Shown here piece by piece: positions 1 to 8,922 of a stretch of DNA of 60,365 nucleotides; position 1 is the stretch's first letter, and every line of letters begins with the position of its first letter. The stretch covers positions 1 through 60,365 of the forward strand of contig JAZLBD010000011.1 in NCBI GenBank assembly GCA_045613545.1. Direction: 5' to 3'. This DNA is from Scatosoma sp045613545. Lineage in GTDB: Bacteria > Bacillota > Clostridia > Christensenellales > Borkfalkiaceae. The notes under the pieces were generated by a model. The model made no database searches. It saw nothing but the letters and a program-made list of their open reading frames with translations, and was not told where the DNA came from. Both the position numbers and the translations under genes were made by a program.

Positions 1-573
1 CGAAAGCACTTCAGCCATAGGGCTACCCGTAACGTAGGTACGCTCTCTTGCAGTACCTTCGGCGTTAAGGTAACGCCTTGCGTGTTCACTATAACACATA
101 TTAACGTCTGCAATATGGTCAACTATTCTGCGGTTGGTTTCTTCTGGTAGGTTTTCATCAAAGCAACGGTTACCCGCTTCCATGTGGAAGATAGGGATGT
201 GCAAACGCTTGGCAGGAATCGCCGAAAGACAAGAATTCGTGTCCCCTAAAATGAGAAGCGCGTCCGGTTGAATCTGCGCCATGAGTTTATACGAGCAGTC
301 GATGATATTTCCGATCGTCGAGCCGAGATCGTCGCCCACCGCGTCCATATACACTTCGGGATCGGCAAGCTTCAAATCGCGGAAGAACACGCCGTTTAAG
401 TTATAGTCGTAGTTTTGTCCCGTGTGCGCCAAAATACAGTCGAAATATTTTCTGCACTTGTCGATGACCGCCGAAAGGCGAATGATTTCGGGGCGAGTGC
501 CTACGATAATCAAAAGTTTAATGCGCCCGTCGTTTTGAAAAGAAAGGTTTGAATAGTCTAATTTTTTATCCAT
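1..573 (-). CDS. capG: UDP-N-acetylglucosamine 2-epimerase family protein (CapG/WecB-like), C-terminally cut by window edge
   Basis: The gene starts at an ATG one base after the capF stop and runs off the left edge, so only about 190 N-terminal residues are visible. They contain the family's opening 'IVGTRPEIIRLS' strand and helix, 'HTGQNYDYNL', 'LGDTNS' and 'FHMEAGNRCFDENLPEE', which are the hallmark blocks of non-hydrolysing UDP-GlcNAc 2-epimerases (WecB/CapG). Because it follows capE and capF in the same operon, the likely reaction is C2 epimerisation at the end of UDP-N-acetyl-L-fucosamine synthesis rather than making UDP-ManNAc. That pathway placement is inference from neighbours; family membership is clear from the sequence. 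It acts in the cytosol and supplies a sugar nucleotide to the surface-polysaccharide glycosyltransferases encoded upstream. Confidence 0.88.
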   Translation of the reverse strand, partial: MDKKLDYSNLSFQNDGRIKLLIIVGTRPEIIRLSAVIDKCRKYFDCILAHTGQNYDYNLNGVFFRDLKLADPEVYMDAVGDDLGSTIGNIIDCSYKLMAQIQPDALLILGDTNSCLSAIPAKRLHIPIFHMEAGNRCFDENLPEETNRRIVDHIADVNMCYSEHARRYLNAEGTARERTYVTGSPMAEVLS

Positions 574-574
574 T

Positions 575-1771
575 TTACACCACCTCAAAGAAAGTGTCCG
601 GACGGCTTGGATCGAACGTTTCGTTCGCCCACATCACCGTCACCAAATTTTCCGTATCCGATAAATTGATAATATTGTGCGTATATCCAGGGAGCATGTG
701 CACCGCTTGGATATTTTCACCGCTCACCTCGAATTCGAGAACCTCGTCCGTACCGATTTTTCGTTGCTGGATAAGTCCGTGCCCCGCTACGACGATGAAA
801 AATTCCCACTTGGTATGATGCCAATGTTGTCCTTTCGTAATCCCCGGTCGCGAGATATTGACGGAGACCTGTCCGCATTTTTCCGTTTTGAGAAGCTCGG
901 TAAAACTTCCGCGCGCGTCCTCGTTCATTTGCAAGGGGACCGCGATTTTTTCTTTCGGTAAATAGGAAAGATAGGTCGAATAGAGCTTTTTCGCAAAACT
1001 CCCTTGGGGGATTTCGGGAAGAACGAGCGTTTCGCTTTGTTTTCGAAACGATTCGATGAGCGAAACGATTTCTCCCAGCGTGACCTTATGCGTGATAGGA
1101 ACGAAACAATACCGTCCGTCCGCCCTTTCGACGGGGTTTGCGCCGTCGTATTCGCAACGGAAAACCTTTCCCTCCAGCAATCCTAGCATCGCGCCAACAA
1201 GGTCGTCGATATACAAAAGTTCGAGTTCCACCGTAGGATCGTTTACGGTGATGGGCAAATCGTTTGCGAGGTTATGACAAAAGGTCGCCACCGCGCTGTT
1301 GTAGTTCGGTCTACACCACTTCCCAAAGAGGTTGGGGAAGCGGTAAACGAATACTTGTCCCCCGCATTTCTCTGCGTGAGAGAAGAGCAGTTCTTCCCCC
1401 GCTTTCTTGCTTTTACCGTATTCTCCGCCCGCGTATCTTCCCTCGAGCGTCGCTTGTACGGAGGAAGAGAGCATAACGGGGCAAGCGTTTTTATGCTTTT
1501 GCAAGACATCAAGTAGCAAGCTTGTAAACCCGAAATTGCCGAGCATAAATTCCTCTTGCGTTTGCGGTCTATTGACGCCCGCAAGATGGAAAACGAAATC
1601 GGCGTTTTTACAGTACTCATCGAGTTGTTCTTTCGTGCCGTCCACGTCGTAGGAATAAATTTCTTCCACGAAAATCTTACGCGTTTTATCCTTTCCGCTT
1701 TGCACGTTTTTCAAGCTCTCTACGAGATTTTTACCGACGAATCCATTCGCCCCCGTGACTAAAATTTTCAT
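575..1771 (-). CDS. capF: Bifunctional NAD-dependent reductase/cupin of the CapF family (UDP-L-FucNAc synthesis)
   Basis: The 398-residue protein has two domains. Residues 1 to about 250 are a short-chain dehydrogenase/reductase Rossmann fold with 'VTGANGFVGKN' at the start and a Y-x3-K type segment ('GGEYGKSKK'). The C-terminal ~120 residues are a cupin with the metal-binding style motif 'GQHWHHTKWEFF' and a second histidine in 'LPGYTHNI'. This order and length match CapF/WbjC/FnlB, which reduces the 4-keto intermediate made by CapE during UDP-N-acetyl-L-fucosamine synthesis. It lies between a hexapeptide acyltransferase and the CapG-like epimerase. The sequence appears intact, with no missing domain. 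Confidence 0.92.
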   Translation of the reverse strand: MKILVTGANGFVGKNLVESLKNVQSGKDKTRKIFVEEIYSYDVDGTKEQLDEYCKNADFVFHLAGVNRPQTQEEFMLGNFGFTSLLLDVLQKHKNACPVMLSSSVQATLEGRYAGGEYGKSKKAGEELLFSHAEKCGGQVFVYRFPNLFGKWCRPNYNSAVATFCHNLANDLPITVNDPTVELELLYIDDLVGAMLGLLEGKVFRCEYDGANPVERADGRYCFVPITHKVTLGEIVSLIESFRKQSETLVLPEIPQGSFAKKLYSTYLSYLPKEKIAVPLQMNEDARGSFTELLKTEKCGQVSVNISRPGITKGQHWHHTKWEFFIVVAGHGLIQQRKIGTDEVLEFEVSGENIQAVHMLPGYTHNIINLSDTENLVTVMWANETFDPSRPDTFFEVV

Positions 1772-1780
1772 AATTCCTCT

Positions 1781-2434
1781 TTATAACCGCCTCGTGTCCC
1801 AGTTCGTATCTTTTTTTACTATTTTTGCAGGTACGCCCGCGATAACGTTGTTTGTTTCCACGATACTCTTCGTGACGACAGATCCCGTCCCGATCATATT
1901 ATCGTCGCCGATTACGACGCCTTTCCCCACCAAAACGCGGTGGCCGATCCATACGTGGTTACCTATCCGAATATCTTTGGACGGATTGATTCTTTCCCCC
2001 TCTCGATTCAAAATCGAATGAGAGTCGCCCGTACGGAATACGATATCCGAAGAGAACAGACTGTTTTCGCCGATTTCTATCTTCGTTCCTTCAATGCACG
2101 CCAAGTGGATTTTTCCGCAAAGATGGGTATTCTTTTCTATTTTAATGAGATTTCCGTCGTTTTCCATACAGATATCCCCTTGATGGATAAGAACGCCTTC
2201 GCTAAGTTCAATCACGTTATTGTCGCCGTAAACGTGTATCGTACATTTTTTAAGGAGGGTGTTTTTGTGTAAGATAATTTGATTTCCTTTTCCCTTACAC
2301 CTTATCTTACAGCGAAACAACAAGCCTTTAGAAAGGGTAATCTTACCCCCTCCCATTTTTATACTGTTGTTCCACGGGACCCTATTAAAAAACCAAGAAA
2401 ACTTTATCAGTAATTTTCTTATCCATTTTCTCAT
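1781..2434 (-). CDS. Hexapeptide-repeat (left-handed beta-helix) acyltransferase
   Basis: The 217-residue protein has a short basic N-terminus (about 25 residues) followed by irregular then regular hexapeptide repeats. The clearest are 'IRIGNHVWIGHRVLVGKGVVIGDD' (split across turns) and 'MIGTGSVV', ending in the family-typical 'NNVIAGVPAKIVKKD'. This is the O-acetyltransferase (LbetaH, NodL/WcaF-like) fold, with the usual catalytic-type His in 'WIGH'. The likely role is O-acetylation of a sugar of the capsule repeat; the acceptor cannot be read from the sequence. It sits between capE (16 bp upstream) and capF (9 bp downstream), so it is co-transcribed with the sugar nucleotide genes. The upstream ribosome site is weak (GGCGGAAT about 10 bases away). 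Confidence 0.82.
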   Translation of the reverse strand: MRKWIRKLLIKFSWFFNRVPWNNSIKMGGGKITLSKGLLFRCKIRCKGKGNQIILHKNTLLKKCTIHVYGDNNVIELSEGVLIHQGDICMENDGNLIKIEKNTHLCGKIHLACIEGTKIEIGENSLFSSDIVFRTGDSHSILNREGERINPSKDIRIGNHVWIGHRVLVGKGVVIGDDNMIGTGSVVTKSIVETNNVIAGVPAKIVKKDTNWDTRRL

Positions 2435-2450
2435 AATCGACTATTCCGCC

Positions 2451-3494
2451 TTAAATTTTTTTCAGTTCCTCTTGAATAAAGGCAAGGTTCTCTATTTTTT
2501 CTTTCGTTTGCGCAACGTTCAAAAGTTCCGTGTTGTTGGAATTAAATTCCGTAAGCGTATTTCTTTCCACGTCGCCGTCGCTGAAATACTTGTCGTAATT
2601 GAGGCCTCGCTTATCGCAGGGAACGCGATAGAAGTTCCCCATATCAATGGCGTTTGCGCATTCTTCATTGGTAAGGAGGGTCTCGTACATTTTTTCGCCG
2701 TGACGAATCCCGATCACTTTAATTTCCGTTTTATTTGCTTTATCGAACAGTTCCAAAACCGCTTTTGCTTGCGTTTCAATCGTGCAAGCGGGCGCTTTTT
2801 GTACGAGGATATCCCCGCTCGTACCGTTCTCGAACGCGAACAATACGAGATCCACCGCTTCGTCGAGCGACATAATAAACCGCGTCATATTCGGATCGGT
2901 AATCGTAATCGGTTTTCCCGCGCGGATTTGCTCGATCCAAAGGGGAATCACCGAGCCACGACTACACATGACGTTGCCGTAGCGGGTGCAACAGATCTTC
3001 GTTTTTTTAGGGTCGACCGTTCTGGATTTTGCCACGATGATTTTTTCCATCATCGCCTTGCTCGTCCCCATCGCGTTTACGGGATACGCCGCTTTATCCG
3101 TCGAAAGGCAAACCACGTTTTTAACGCCCGCCTCGATCGCCGCCGTCAAAACGTTTTCCGTGCCGATCACGTTCGTGCGTACCGCTTCCATCGGGAAAAA
3201 TTCGCAAGAGGGAACTTGCTTTAATGCCGCCGCGTGGAAAATATAATCCACGCCGACCATTGCAGGGCGGATGGAATCAATATTTCTTACGTCGCCGATA
3301 TAAAATTTAATTTTTTCCGCGTATTCGGGGAATTTTGCTTGATATTCGTGGCGCATATCGTCTTGCTTTTTCTCGTCGCGCGAGAAAATACGAATTTCTC
3401 CGATATCCGTTGCCAAAAACCGATTCAAAACGGCGTTGCCAAACGACCCCGTACCCCCAGTGATAAGTAAAGTTTTATTTGTGAAAAGTGACAT
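2451..3494 (-). CDS. capE: UDP-GlcNAc 4,6-dehydratase/5-epimerase (CapE family)
   Basis: This 347-residue soluble SDR opens with 'LLITGGTGSFGNAV' (NAD-binding glycine motif at residues 13-19). It carries 'STDKAAYPVNAMGTSK', in which the usual catalytic Tyr of Y-x3-K is a Met (M142, K146), the signature of CapE/WbjB/FnlA and FlaA1-type inverting dehydratases. It would convert UDP-GlcNAc to a 4-keto-6-deoxy-L-arabino intermediate that CapF reduces and CapG epimerises to UDP-L-FucNAc. The length and the C-terminal 'GLNYDKYFSDGD...ELLN' region fit CapE rather than the membrane-bound CapD/PglF type, which is present separately at 20704-22647. The stop codon of the upstream dehydrogenase lies 3 bases before its start region. 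Confidence 0.92.
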   Translation of the reverse strand: MSLFTNKTLLITGGTGSFGNAVLNRFLATDIGEIRIFSRDEKKQDDMRHEYQAKFPEYAEKIKFYIGDVRNIDSIRPAMVGVDYIFHAAALKQVPSCEFFPMEAVRTNVIGTENVLTAAIEAGVKNVVCLSTDKAAYPVNAMGTSKAMMEKIIVAKSRTVDPKKTKICCTRYGNVMCSRGSVIPLWIEQIRAGKPITITDPNMTRFIMSLDEAVDLVLFAFENGTSGDILVQKAPACTIETQAKAVLELFDKANKTEIKVIGIRHGEKMYETLLTNEECANAIDMGNFYRVPCDKRGLNYDKYFSDGDVERNTLTEFNSNNTELLNVAQTKEKIENLAFIQEELKKI

Positions 3495-3497
3495 AAT

Positions 3498-4823
3498 TTA
3501 TAATCTCCAAAATCTTACGTTTGCGTTCGTTAAATCCGAAACTTTGAAAAGGCCTTTCACGTCGAGGAGCACTTTCTCCTCGTCAGGAAGTTCGCGCTTA
3601 TAATAACTCTTGATTTCCTCTAAGGAAAGCGCCTTAAACTCGTCGTGCGCCACCGCCAAAATGATACAATCAACGCCACGCACCTCATCTAGCTTGGTAA
3701 GCGAAACGCCGTACTCTTTGTTTGCGTCGCGCTCGCTTGCCCAAGGATCGACGACGATCGGCTCGATATCGTATTCGTTCAAACGTTTGATAATATCCGC
3801 CACCTTACTGTTTCTCGTATCCGGACAATTTTCCTTGAACGTGAGTCCGAAAATCGCAACCTTGGAATGCTTCGGCGATTTCCCCGCCAAAATCATTTGC
3901 TTAATCGCCGCGTCGGCAACAAAATTCCCCATTCCGTCGTTCACCATACGGCCGTTCAAAATAATTTGACTGTGATATCCAAGTTTTTCCGCTTGATAGG
4001 TAAAATAGTAGGGGTCGACGCCGATACAGTGTCCGCCGACGAGCCCAGGTCTAAACCCCAGCGCGTTCCACTTGGTGTTCATGCCGTCCACCACTTCGTT
4101 CGTGTCGATGCCCATACGGTCGAAGACCATCGCAAGCTCGTTCATAAACGCGATATTGATATCCCGTTGGCTGTTTTCCACGACTTTCACCGCCTCCGCC
4201 GTCTTGATCGTAGAGACGGGATAGGTGCCTACTTCAATGACGAGATCGTACACGTTTTTGATTTCTGTAAGCGACTCCTGGTCCATACCGGAAACGATCT
4301 TGTGGATATTCTCCAAGCGGTGCACTTTATCGCCGGGATTGATACGTTCGGGGGAATACCCCACCTTGAAATCAACTCCGCATTTCAGCCCCGACTGCGC
4401 CTCCAAAATGGGAATACAGACGTCCTCCGTCACCCCGGGATACACCGTCGATTCGTAAACGACGATCGAGCCTTTTTGCAAGTTTCTTCCCACGATCTCG
4501 CTCGCGCCGATCACGGGGGTAAGATCGGGTGTATGGTCTTGATTGACGGGCGTAGGAACGGCTACGACGTGAAATTTCGCTTCTTGCAATTTCTTCTCGT
4601 CAAAGGTGAACTCCACCGTTGACTTTTTAATTTCTTCGTCACCCACTTCTTTCGTAGGATCGACGCCCGATTGATACAATTTGATCTTTTCCTTATTGAG
4701 ATCAAACCCGACGACTTTTACGCCTTTTTTCGCAAAAGCCACCGCGATCGGCATACCTACGTACCCGAGCCCAACTAAAGAAAGTTTTTCTTCTTTTGCA
4801 ACTAATTTTTCGTATAACGACAT
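3498..4823 (-). CDS. UDP-sugar 6-dehydrogenase (TviB/WbpO/WecC-type nucleotide sugar dehydrogenase)
   Basis: The 441-residue protein has the complete three-domain layout of UDP-glucose/GDP-mannose dehydrogenases. The N-terminal Rossmann fold shows 'LVGLGYVGMP' (18-25). The central helix carries 'NSQRDINIAFMNELA' (218-231). The catalytic cysteine is in 'GLVGGHCIGVDPYYF' (C266), and the C-terminal UDP-binding domain contains 'GLTFKENCPDTRNS'. The 'GYSPERINPGDK' segment is typical of enzymes acting on UDP-GlcNAc or UDP-GalNAc (TviB, WbpO) more than on UDP-glucose. The expected product is an N-acetylhexosaminuronic acid sugar nucleotide, giving the polymer a negative charge. Substrate choice is inference. 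It is the first gene of the final nucleotide-sugar block and is followed directly by capE. Confidence 0.9.
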   Translation of the reverse strand: MSLYEKLVAKEEKLSLVGLGYVGMPIAVAFAKKGVKVVGFDLNKEKIKLYQSGVDPTKEVGDEEIKKSTVEFTFDEKKLQEAKFHVVAVPTPVNQDHTPDLTPVIGASEIVGRNLQKGSIVVYESTVYPGVTEDVCIPILEAQSGLKCGVDFKVGYSPERINPGDKVHRLENIHKIVSGMDQESLTEIKNVYDLVIEVGTYPVSTIKTAEAVKVVENSQRDINIAFMNELAMVFDRMGIDTNEVVDGMNTKWNALGFRPGLVGGHCIGVDPYYFTYQAEKLGYHSQIILNGRMVNDGMGNFVADAAIKQMILAGKSPKHSKVAIFGLTFKENCPDTRNSKVADIIKRLNEYDIEPIVVDPWASERDANKEYGVSLTKLDEVRGVDCIILAVAHDEFKALSLEEIKSYYKRELPDEEKVLLDVKGLFKVSDLTNANVRFWRL

Positions 4824-5083
4824 TTTCCTCTTCCTTATTTAATATATTTTTTTTCTTTTAATATCCCCCACGTCGCGTTTTCGATATTCACGCGTGGTAA
4901 TGCCCATTTTTTTCTTGCCGTAATGCAATTGAGTGGCAACGTCTCCGCCGAAAAGGCGACTTTGTAGTGCTTCTTTACGAGCGTTAAAGAATACCCGTCG
5001 TAAAGCCCGTGAGAATATCAAAGTATGAAAATCAAGCAAGCGATAAAAAATTTTCCAAATTTGATTTTTTGATTTTTTCTAAA
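4824..5083. other. 260-bp gap in the capsule operon, no supported gene
   Basis: This is the largest gap inside the polysaccharide operon. A 66-codon open frame on the minus strand (4839-5039) reads as a basic peptide (ending 'GITTREYRKRDVGDIKRKKIY') with no recognisable domain and no good ribosome site. It could be a small gene, a decayed gene end or simply spacer. I see no clear terminator, so transcription probably continues through to the dehydrogenase gene. Confidence 0.4.
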
Positions 5084-6226
5084 TTATCGCCCGAATAATT
5101 TTTTGATTTTTTCTCTCAAAAGTTTTTTCCTATACCCTTTCATATACGTCTTTTTCGCAGCCTTTTCAAAACCGTATTTATGGTAATTTTCAAAAAACTG
5201 CTCGCGCGTTTGATAATAAGCGGAATAATCCTTCTCCTTGTACGCGTACGCCGAATAAACGTTATCCATTTGCGTAAGAGAAAAATCTTTTAACCCTCTT
5301 ACGGCGTTCTTCCCTTTTTCGGTGTTTGCAACTAAAATAGAAATCCCCTTTTTGATAGGCAAGAATTTATCTAAATCCGCATACCCCCAAAAATCACCGA
5401 TCGTGACGTCCGAAACATGCGCGTTTCGATAGGTGCAATGATAGCAACTTTCTCGCAACAGGGTGTTCTTCGCCAAAAACCCGCAGTAAAATAGGTCGAT
5501 ATGATAGGGGGTGGTTTGCGTCTTGACCTTGCCATTTTTCTGTTTGATTCCAATTTCAAGCGCGCTAATTTTTTCCTCTCCACCTTTTTTACGAGGTCTA
5601 AAATCAACAGATACGATCTTCCCTTTTTTCCCTGCCAAATATTCCTCAAAAATTTTGGAAGAGGGTACGCCGTGGCAAAAAAAGTCCACCAAAAGCAAGT
5701 TTTCCTCTTGGTTTTTGAGGGCAGATCTCACCCCGCTCACTTGACAAGGCGTACCGCAAAAAAGCACTTTCTTTCCGCTTTTCAAATCGTTTTTGATCTT
5801 TTGAATCACGTCGCCCATCGCGCTTTCTATGTACTTGCTTTTTTTGAGCGCGTCCAAACCCACCTCGTTTACGCCACGGTGACTAAGGGTTAACGTTTTA
5901 TAATCAAACGCCGCGCCGTATACGTTTCCACCACTTTCTAAAACGCTTTTTGCCAAAGCGACGAACGCGCCCCCCGAAGTGCTTTGCGCTCTTTCCTCTT
6001 CGCTCAAAAGCCAACCGTAAAAGGAAGTTTTTTCGGTTTTTATCTCTGGCTTTGACAAACTCGGACAAGTTTTATCACAAACTCCGCACGAAACGCAACG
6101 CGCCTTGTCGATTACGGGGAAGTAAAACCCCTCCTTGTTGCGTTTCATTTCTATACACCCTTGCGGACAAACGGAAGCGCAAGCGCTACAACCGGTACAA
6201 GAGAGCTCCAATGTTTCAATCTTCAT
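5084..6226 (-). CDS. Coenzyme F420 hydrogenase/dehydrogenase beta-subunit-like Fe-S protein
   Basis: The ~380-residue protein begins with two [4Fe-4S] ferredoxin motifs, 'CTGCSACASVCPQGC' and 'CVSCGVCDKTCP', followed by the FrhB/FdhB N- and C-terminal domains ('STSGGAFVALAKS', 'VLFCGTPCQVSGVRSAL', 'DFFCHGVPSS', 'YRNAHVSDVTIGDFWGY'). I chose the ATG at 6226 over the GTG at 6235 because AAAGGGTGATC then sits at correct spacing. This family is often found beside polysaccharide pyruvyl transferases in surface-polymer clusters, as here: it overlaps that gene by 11 bp. The redox role in polysaccharide modification is not established. I infer that the protein works with the neighbouring transferase, but substrate and electron carrier are unknown. 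Confidence 0.85.
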   Translation of the reverse strand: MKIETLELSCTGCSACASVCPQGCIEMKRNKEGFYFPVIDKARCVSCGVCDKTCPSLSKPEIKTEKTSFYGWLLSEEERAQSTSGGAFVALAKSVLESGGNVYGAAFDYKTLTLSHRGVNEVGLDALKKSKYIESAMGDVIQKIKNDLKSGKKVLFCGTPCQVSGVRSALKNQEENLLLVDFFCHGVPSSKIFEEYLAGKKGKIVSVDFRPRKKGGEEKISALEIGIKQKNGKVKTQTTPYHIDLFYCGFLAKNTLLRESCYHCTYRNAHVSDVTIGDFWGYADLDKFLPIKKGISILVANTEKGKNAVRGLKDFSLTQMDNVYSAYAYKEKDYSAYYQTREQFFENYHKYGFEKAAKKTYMKGYRKKLLREKIKKLFGR

Positions 6227-7340
6227 CTTGATCACCCTTTGAAAAAAGTTTCGCCTCGCGCAAAGCGTCCTCTATATAATCGTACGCCTCTTTTTTATAC
6301 CCGTCTAAAATTTGGCGGACTTTTGCAAAGTCGATGGCCGTCCCAAATCCCTCCGCATCAGGCAAAACGTTATCGCTTACCTGTAATTTTTCAATTAAAT
6401 TGAGTCCCCGTTCGTTTTTTTCGGAAAAATCGACGTAAGCGAACTGCTTTTCGAAAATCACGGAAAACGCAACCCCGTGGAAAGAGTTGGTGACGACGTA
6501 ATCCGCACCACTATAAAGCGCTAAAAATTCTTTCGGTCCAACGTCTTTCAACACTTTCGCGTTTTTGAAAATTCGCGCGGAATCGTCGGTAATTACGACG
6601 AGTTTTTTACCAAGTTTTTGCGCCGTTTCCACGGCTAAGCGATCGCTACGATCCGATTTCATTAAACGGTAGTATAAAAGGTACGGCTCGCCGATCTTCT
6701 TTTCATCCGCTCCTACCGACTTCCAAAACTCTTTTTCATGTAAGAACACGGGATCGAGCACTTCCGTCGGCGTTTTTCCTATCAAACGGTTTACAATCTC
6801 TACTCCGCTCTTTTCTCTTACGGCGATTTTGTTGAATTTTTCCAAATATTCTTTCGTCTCTTTTTCAACCTCTTGCTTAACCACGGAAACGCCAAAACTT
6901 GCCGCATAGGAAAATTTATAACAATTCTCCGGGACGAAATCCAAATAGAAAGCCTTTCTTTCCTCCTCGATTCTTCCTGGATTAAACACTTGGTCGCTCC
7001 CCGTCGAAAAAACCGTGCCCGCTTTCCAAGGATATGCGCAAAGTTCTCCAAAGGACTCAAATCGTTTGGTTTTTGCAAAAGAACTTTCCACAAACTTTTC
7101 GAATTTTTTATATTTTCTCTTTTTCTTCCCCACGCTGGGTAAAGATAAAACGAGCCGTGCCAACCCTTTGAAACTCTTGGGCTTTTGCAAGAGGGGATAG
7201 ACGCTCCGCAAATGTTTCGTATTGAAATCAATGAGTTCTACGTCCAATCCCTGACTTTGAAAATATTGGAATAAGGAATACGCTTGCAACACCGCGCCGT
7301 AATTTTTCGGGGTATGAAAGGTTATCATCTTCAGTTCCAT
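6216..7340 (-). CDS. Polysaccharide pyruvyl transferase family protein (CsaB/WcaK-like)
   Basis: From the ATG at 7340 (strong GGAGGAG eight bases upstream) the protein is 374 residues. It opens with 'MITFHTPKNYGAVLQAYSLFQYF', contains 'TVFSTGSDQVFNPG' and the conserved 'YVVTNSFHGVAFSVIFEKQF' block, which are the family's phosphoenolpyruvate/acceptor-binding regions. Members add pyruvate ketals to sugars of exported polysaccharides, giving negative charge and sometimes attachment sites for surface-layer proteins. A longer reading starting 13 codons upstream overlaps the flippase gene and lacks a ribosome site, so I rejected it. The gene sits between the flippase (4-bp gap) and the Fe-S protein. 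Confidence 0.85.
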   Translation of the reverse strand: MELKMITFHTPKNYGAVLQAYSLFQYFQSQGLDVELIDFNTKHLRSVYPLLQKPKSFKGLARLVLSLPSVGKKKRKYKKFEKFVESSFAKTKRFESFGELCAYPWKAGTVFSTGSDQVFNPGRIEEERKAFYLDFVPENCYKFSYAASFGVSVVKQEVEKETKEYLEKFNKIAVREKSGVEIVNRLIGKTPTEVLDPVFLHEKEFWKSVGADEKKIGEPYLLYYRLMKSDRSDRLAVETAQKLGKKLVVITDDSARIFKNAKVLKDVGPKEFLALYSGADYVVTNSFHGVAFSVIFEKQFAYVDFSEKNERGLNLIEKLQVSDNVLPDAEGFGTAIDFAKVRQILDGYKKEAYDYIEDALREAKLFSKGDQDED

Positions 7341-7344
7341 TCCC

Positions 7345-8865
7345 TTATCTCCTCCCAAGCATTTTTTCGAATTTTCCAAACAGCACGCGTTTCTCCGAGC
7401 GATTAAATCCGTATAGAATCAACGTCAAGAAATACACTGCGCAGAATATGAGCGCTTTTACCGCAAACAAGATCCACGACGTCGAAGCGATAAAATAGTC
7501 CACCACAAGCAAAACGAGTGAAGAAAGGATAAGGCAAAGAAGCGACCTTGACAAAACTCCCTTAAAGATTCTGAAAACGTTCAGCTTGAGTACTTTTACG
7601 TAGTAAATATTCATGGCGATAATATTCGCGCCAACAAGCCCGATCGCCGTACCGATACAAGCGGCGATAGAGCCGAAATACTTCACCCCAACGACGGTAA
7701 TCATTAGATTTGCCACTGCCATACACGATACGGCAATCGTTCGAAAACCCATTTTGTTTTTTGCACGTAATATGGAGAGGCATACGTTTTGAATGAGTGG
7801 TATGGTCGTTGGTACCATCAAAATAAGCCCAACGAGCCAAGCGAAATGGTATTCCGCGCCCAGCCAAAGGGTTATAAATTCTTTCCCCAAAACGGCAAAT
7901 CCACTAAGCACCCCGCCGAGCATAATAAACTCGAACCGTCCAACTTTTATAACGGTGTCTTCCAAAGCGGTATTGTCCGCCCCCTCCGCGATTTGTTTAC
8001 TTACCGTGGGAAGCATCAAATCGGAAAAGGCAAGGGCAAATTGCTCGTACATAGCGTACAGTTGCAAGCCGATCGAATAAATCGCAACCGCTTGCGCACC
8101 CTTAAACGCGCCGATGACCACGTTGTCGACGTTGCCGTTTAACTGTACGGCGACCGATTGAATAAACATCAAAATCGTATAGCGGAAAGATTGTCTAAAA
8201 ACCGCCCAATCCCAACGCGTCAAACGGATTTTTAAGCCCATTTTCTTTCGAATATAAATAAGCTGTACGACGATAACGAGTGCCGTCGTCCCAATTTCAA
8301 TCCAAAGAAGCATTGCCGAATCGCCAAACTTCGTAAGGAGCGCGATGGCAATCCCCACTTTGAGCAAAATGCGAATGAGTTTTAAGGAGTTCGAGAATGC
8401 GTAATGCTCGCAACCCGCTACGATGCTATAAATGACTTTTTCAAAGGTGTTTAAGATTAAAATAATAATAAACAGTCTGAACAGCTCTTTTGCCTTGCTT
8501 AATTCTTCTGCGGAAAGGGAATTTTCATACAACCGATCAATGAAAAGATAAACGACGAAGCAAACGATGGTCATAGCAAACGCCAAAACCGCCGCCTGTA
8601 TGACCCCCATCGCGCTAAAATTCTCAACGCCCTCCTTGTCCTTTTCCGCGTTATATTTGGCGATATAGCGCAAAATCGTGCTCCCGATCCCTAAATCCAA
8701 GATCGTCACAGAGCTCGTCAAAGACGCTATGATTTTATAAACCCCGTACTGCCCGTCGCCCAGCGATTTAATTAAAAACGGCGTGAAAAGTAAGCCGTAC
8801 AACGTATTTACGACGATGAGTATATAGGAAAGGATTGCTCCCGTTTTAATTTCTCTCGTGTTCAT
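7345..8865 (-). CDS. wzx: Oligosaccharide flippase (Wzx / PST family)
   Basis: This 506-residue protein is hydrophobic throughout, with about 12 to 14 predicted membrane helices. It starts with the family-like 'TGAILSYILIVVNTLYGLLFTPFLIKSLGDGQYGVYKIIAS', in which the 'GDGQYGVY' loop is typical of polysaccharide exporters of the MATE-like/MOP superfamily. It should flip undecaprenyl-linked repeat units across the membrane for the polymerase at 11277-12509. A good AAGGGTGG ribosome site precedes the ATG. It is the only flippase candidate in the visible operon, which supports a Wzx/Wzy-dependent pathway; no ABC-type polysaccharide exporter is visible. Confidence 0.87.
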   Translation of the reverse strand: MNTREIKTGAILSYILIVVNTLYGLLFTPFLIKSLGDGQYGVYKIIASLTSSVTILDLGIGSTILRYIAKYNAEKDKEGVENFSAMGVIQAAVLAFAMTIVCFVVYLFIDRLYENSLSAEELSKAKELFRLFIIILILNTFEKVIYSIVAGCEHYAFSNSLKLIRILLKVGIAIALLTKFGDSAMLLWIEIGTTALVIVVQLIYIRKKMGLKIRLTRWDWAVFRQSFRYTILMFIQSVAVQLNGNVDNVVIGAFKGAQAVAIYSIGLQLYAMYEQFALAFSDLMLPTVSKQIAEGADNTALEDTVIKVGRFEFIMLGGVLSGFAVLGKEFITLWLGAEYHFAWLVGLILMVPTTIPLIQNVCLSILRAKNKMGFRTIAVSCMAVANLMITVVGVKYFGSIAACIGTAIGLVGANIIAMNIYYVKVLKLNVFRIFKGVLSRSLLCLILSSLVLLVVDYFIASTSWILFAVKALIFCAVYFLTLILYGFNRSEKRVLFGKFEKMLGRR

Positions 8866-8922
8866 GCCCCACCCTTACGAAACGACGAATCTTTCTTATT
8901 CGTCCTTTCGTCATTTTAACCA

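Noticed and set aside
2367..3224. 285-codon plus-strand open frame opposite capE
   Set aside because: It is antisense to a clear CapE gene, lacks a ribosome site and reads as low-quality Arg/Phe-rich protein, typical of a shadow frame.
4839..5039. 66-codon minus-strand frame between the UDP-sugar dehydrogenase and the Fe-S protein genes
   Set aside because: No ribosome site, no recognisable domain and a peptide of unusual composition. It may be a decayed end of a gene, so I left it as an uncalled gap.
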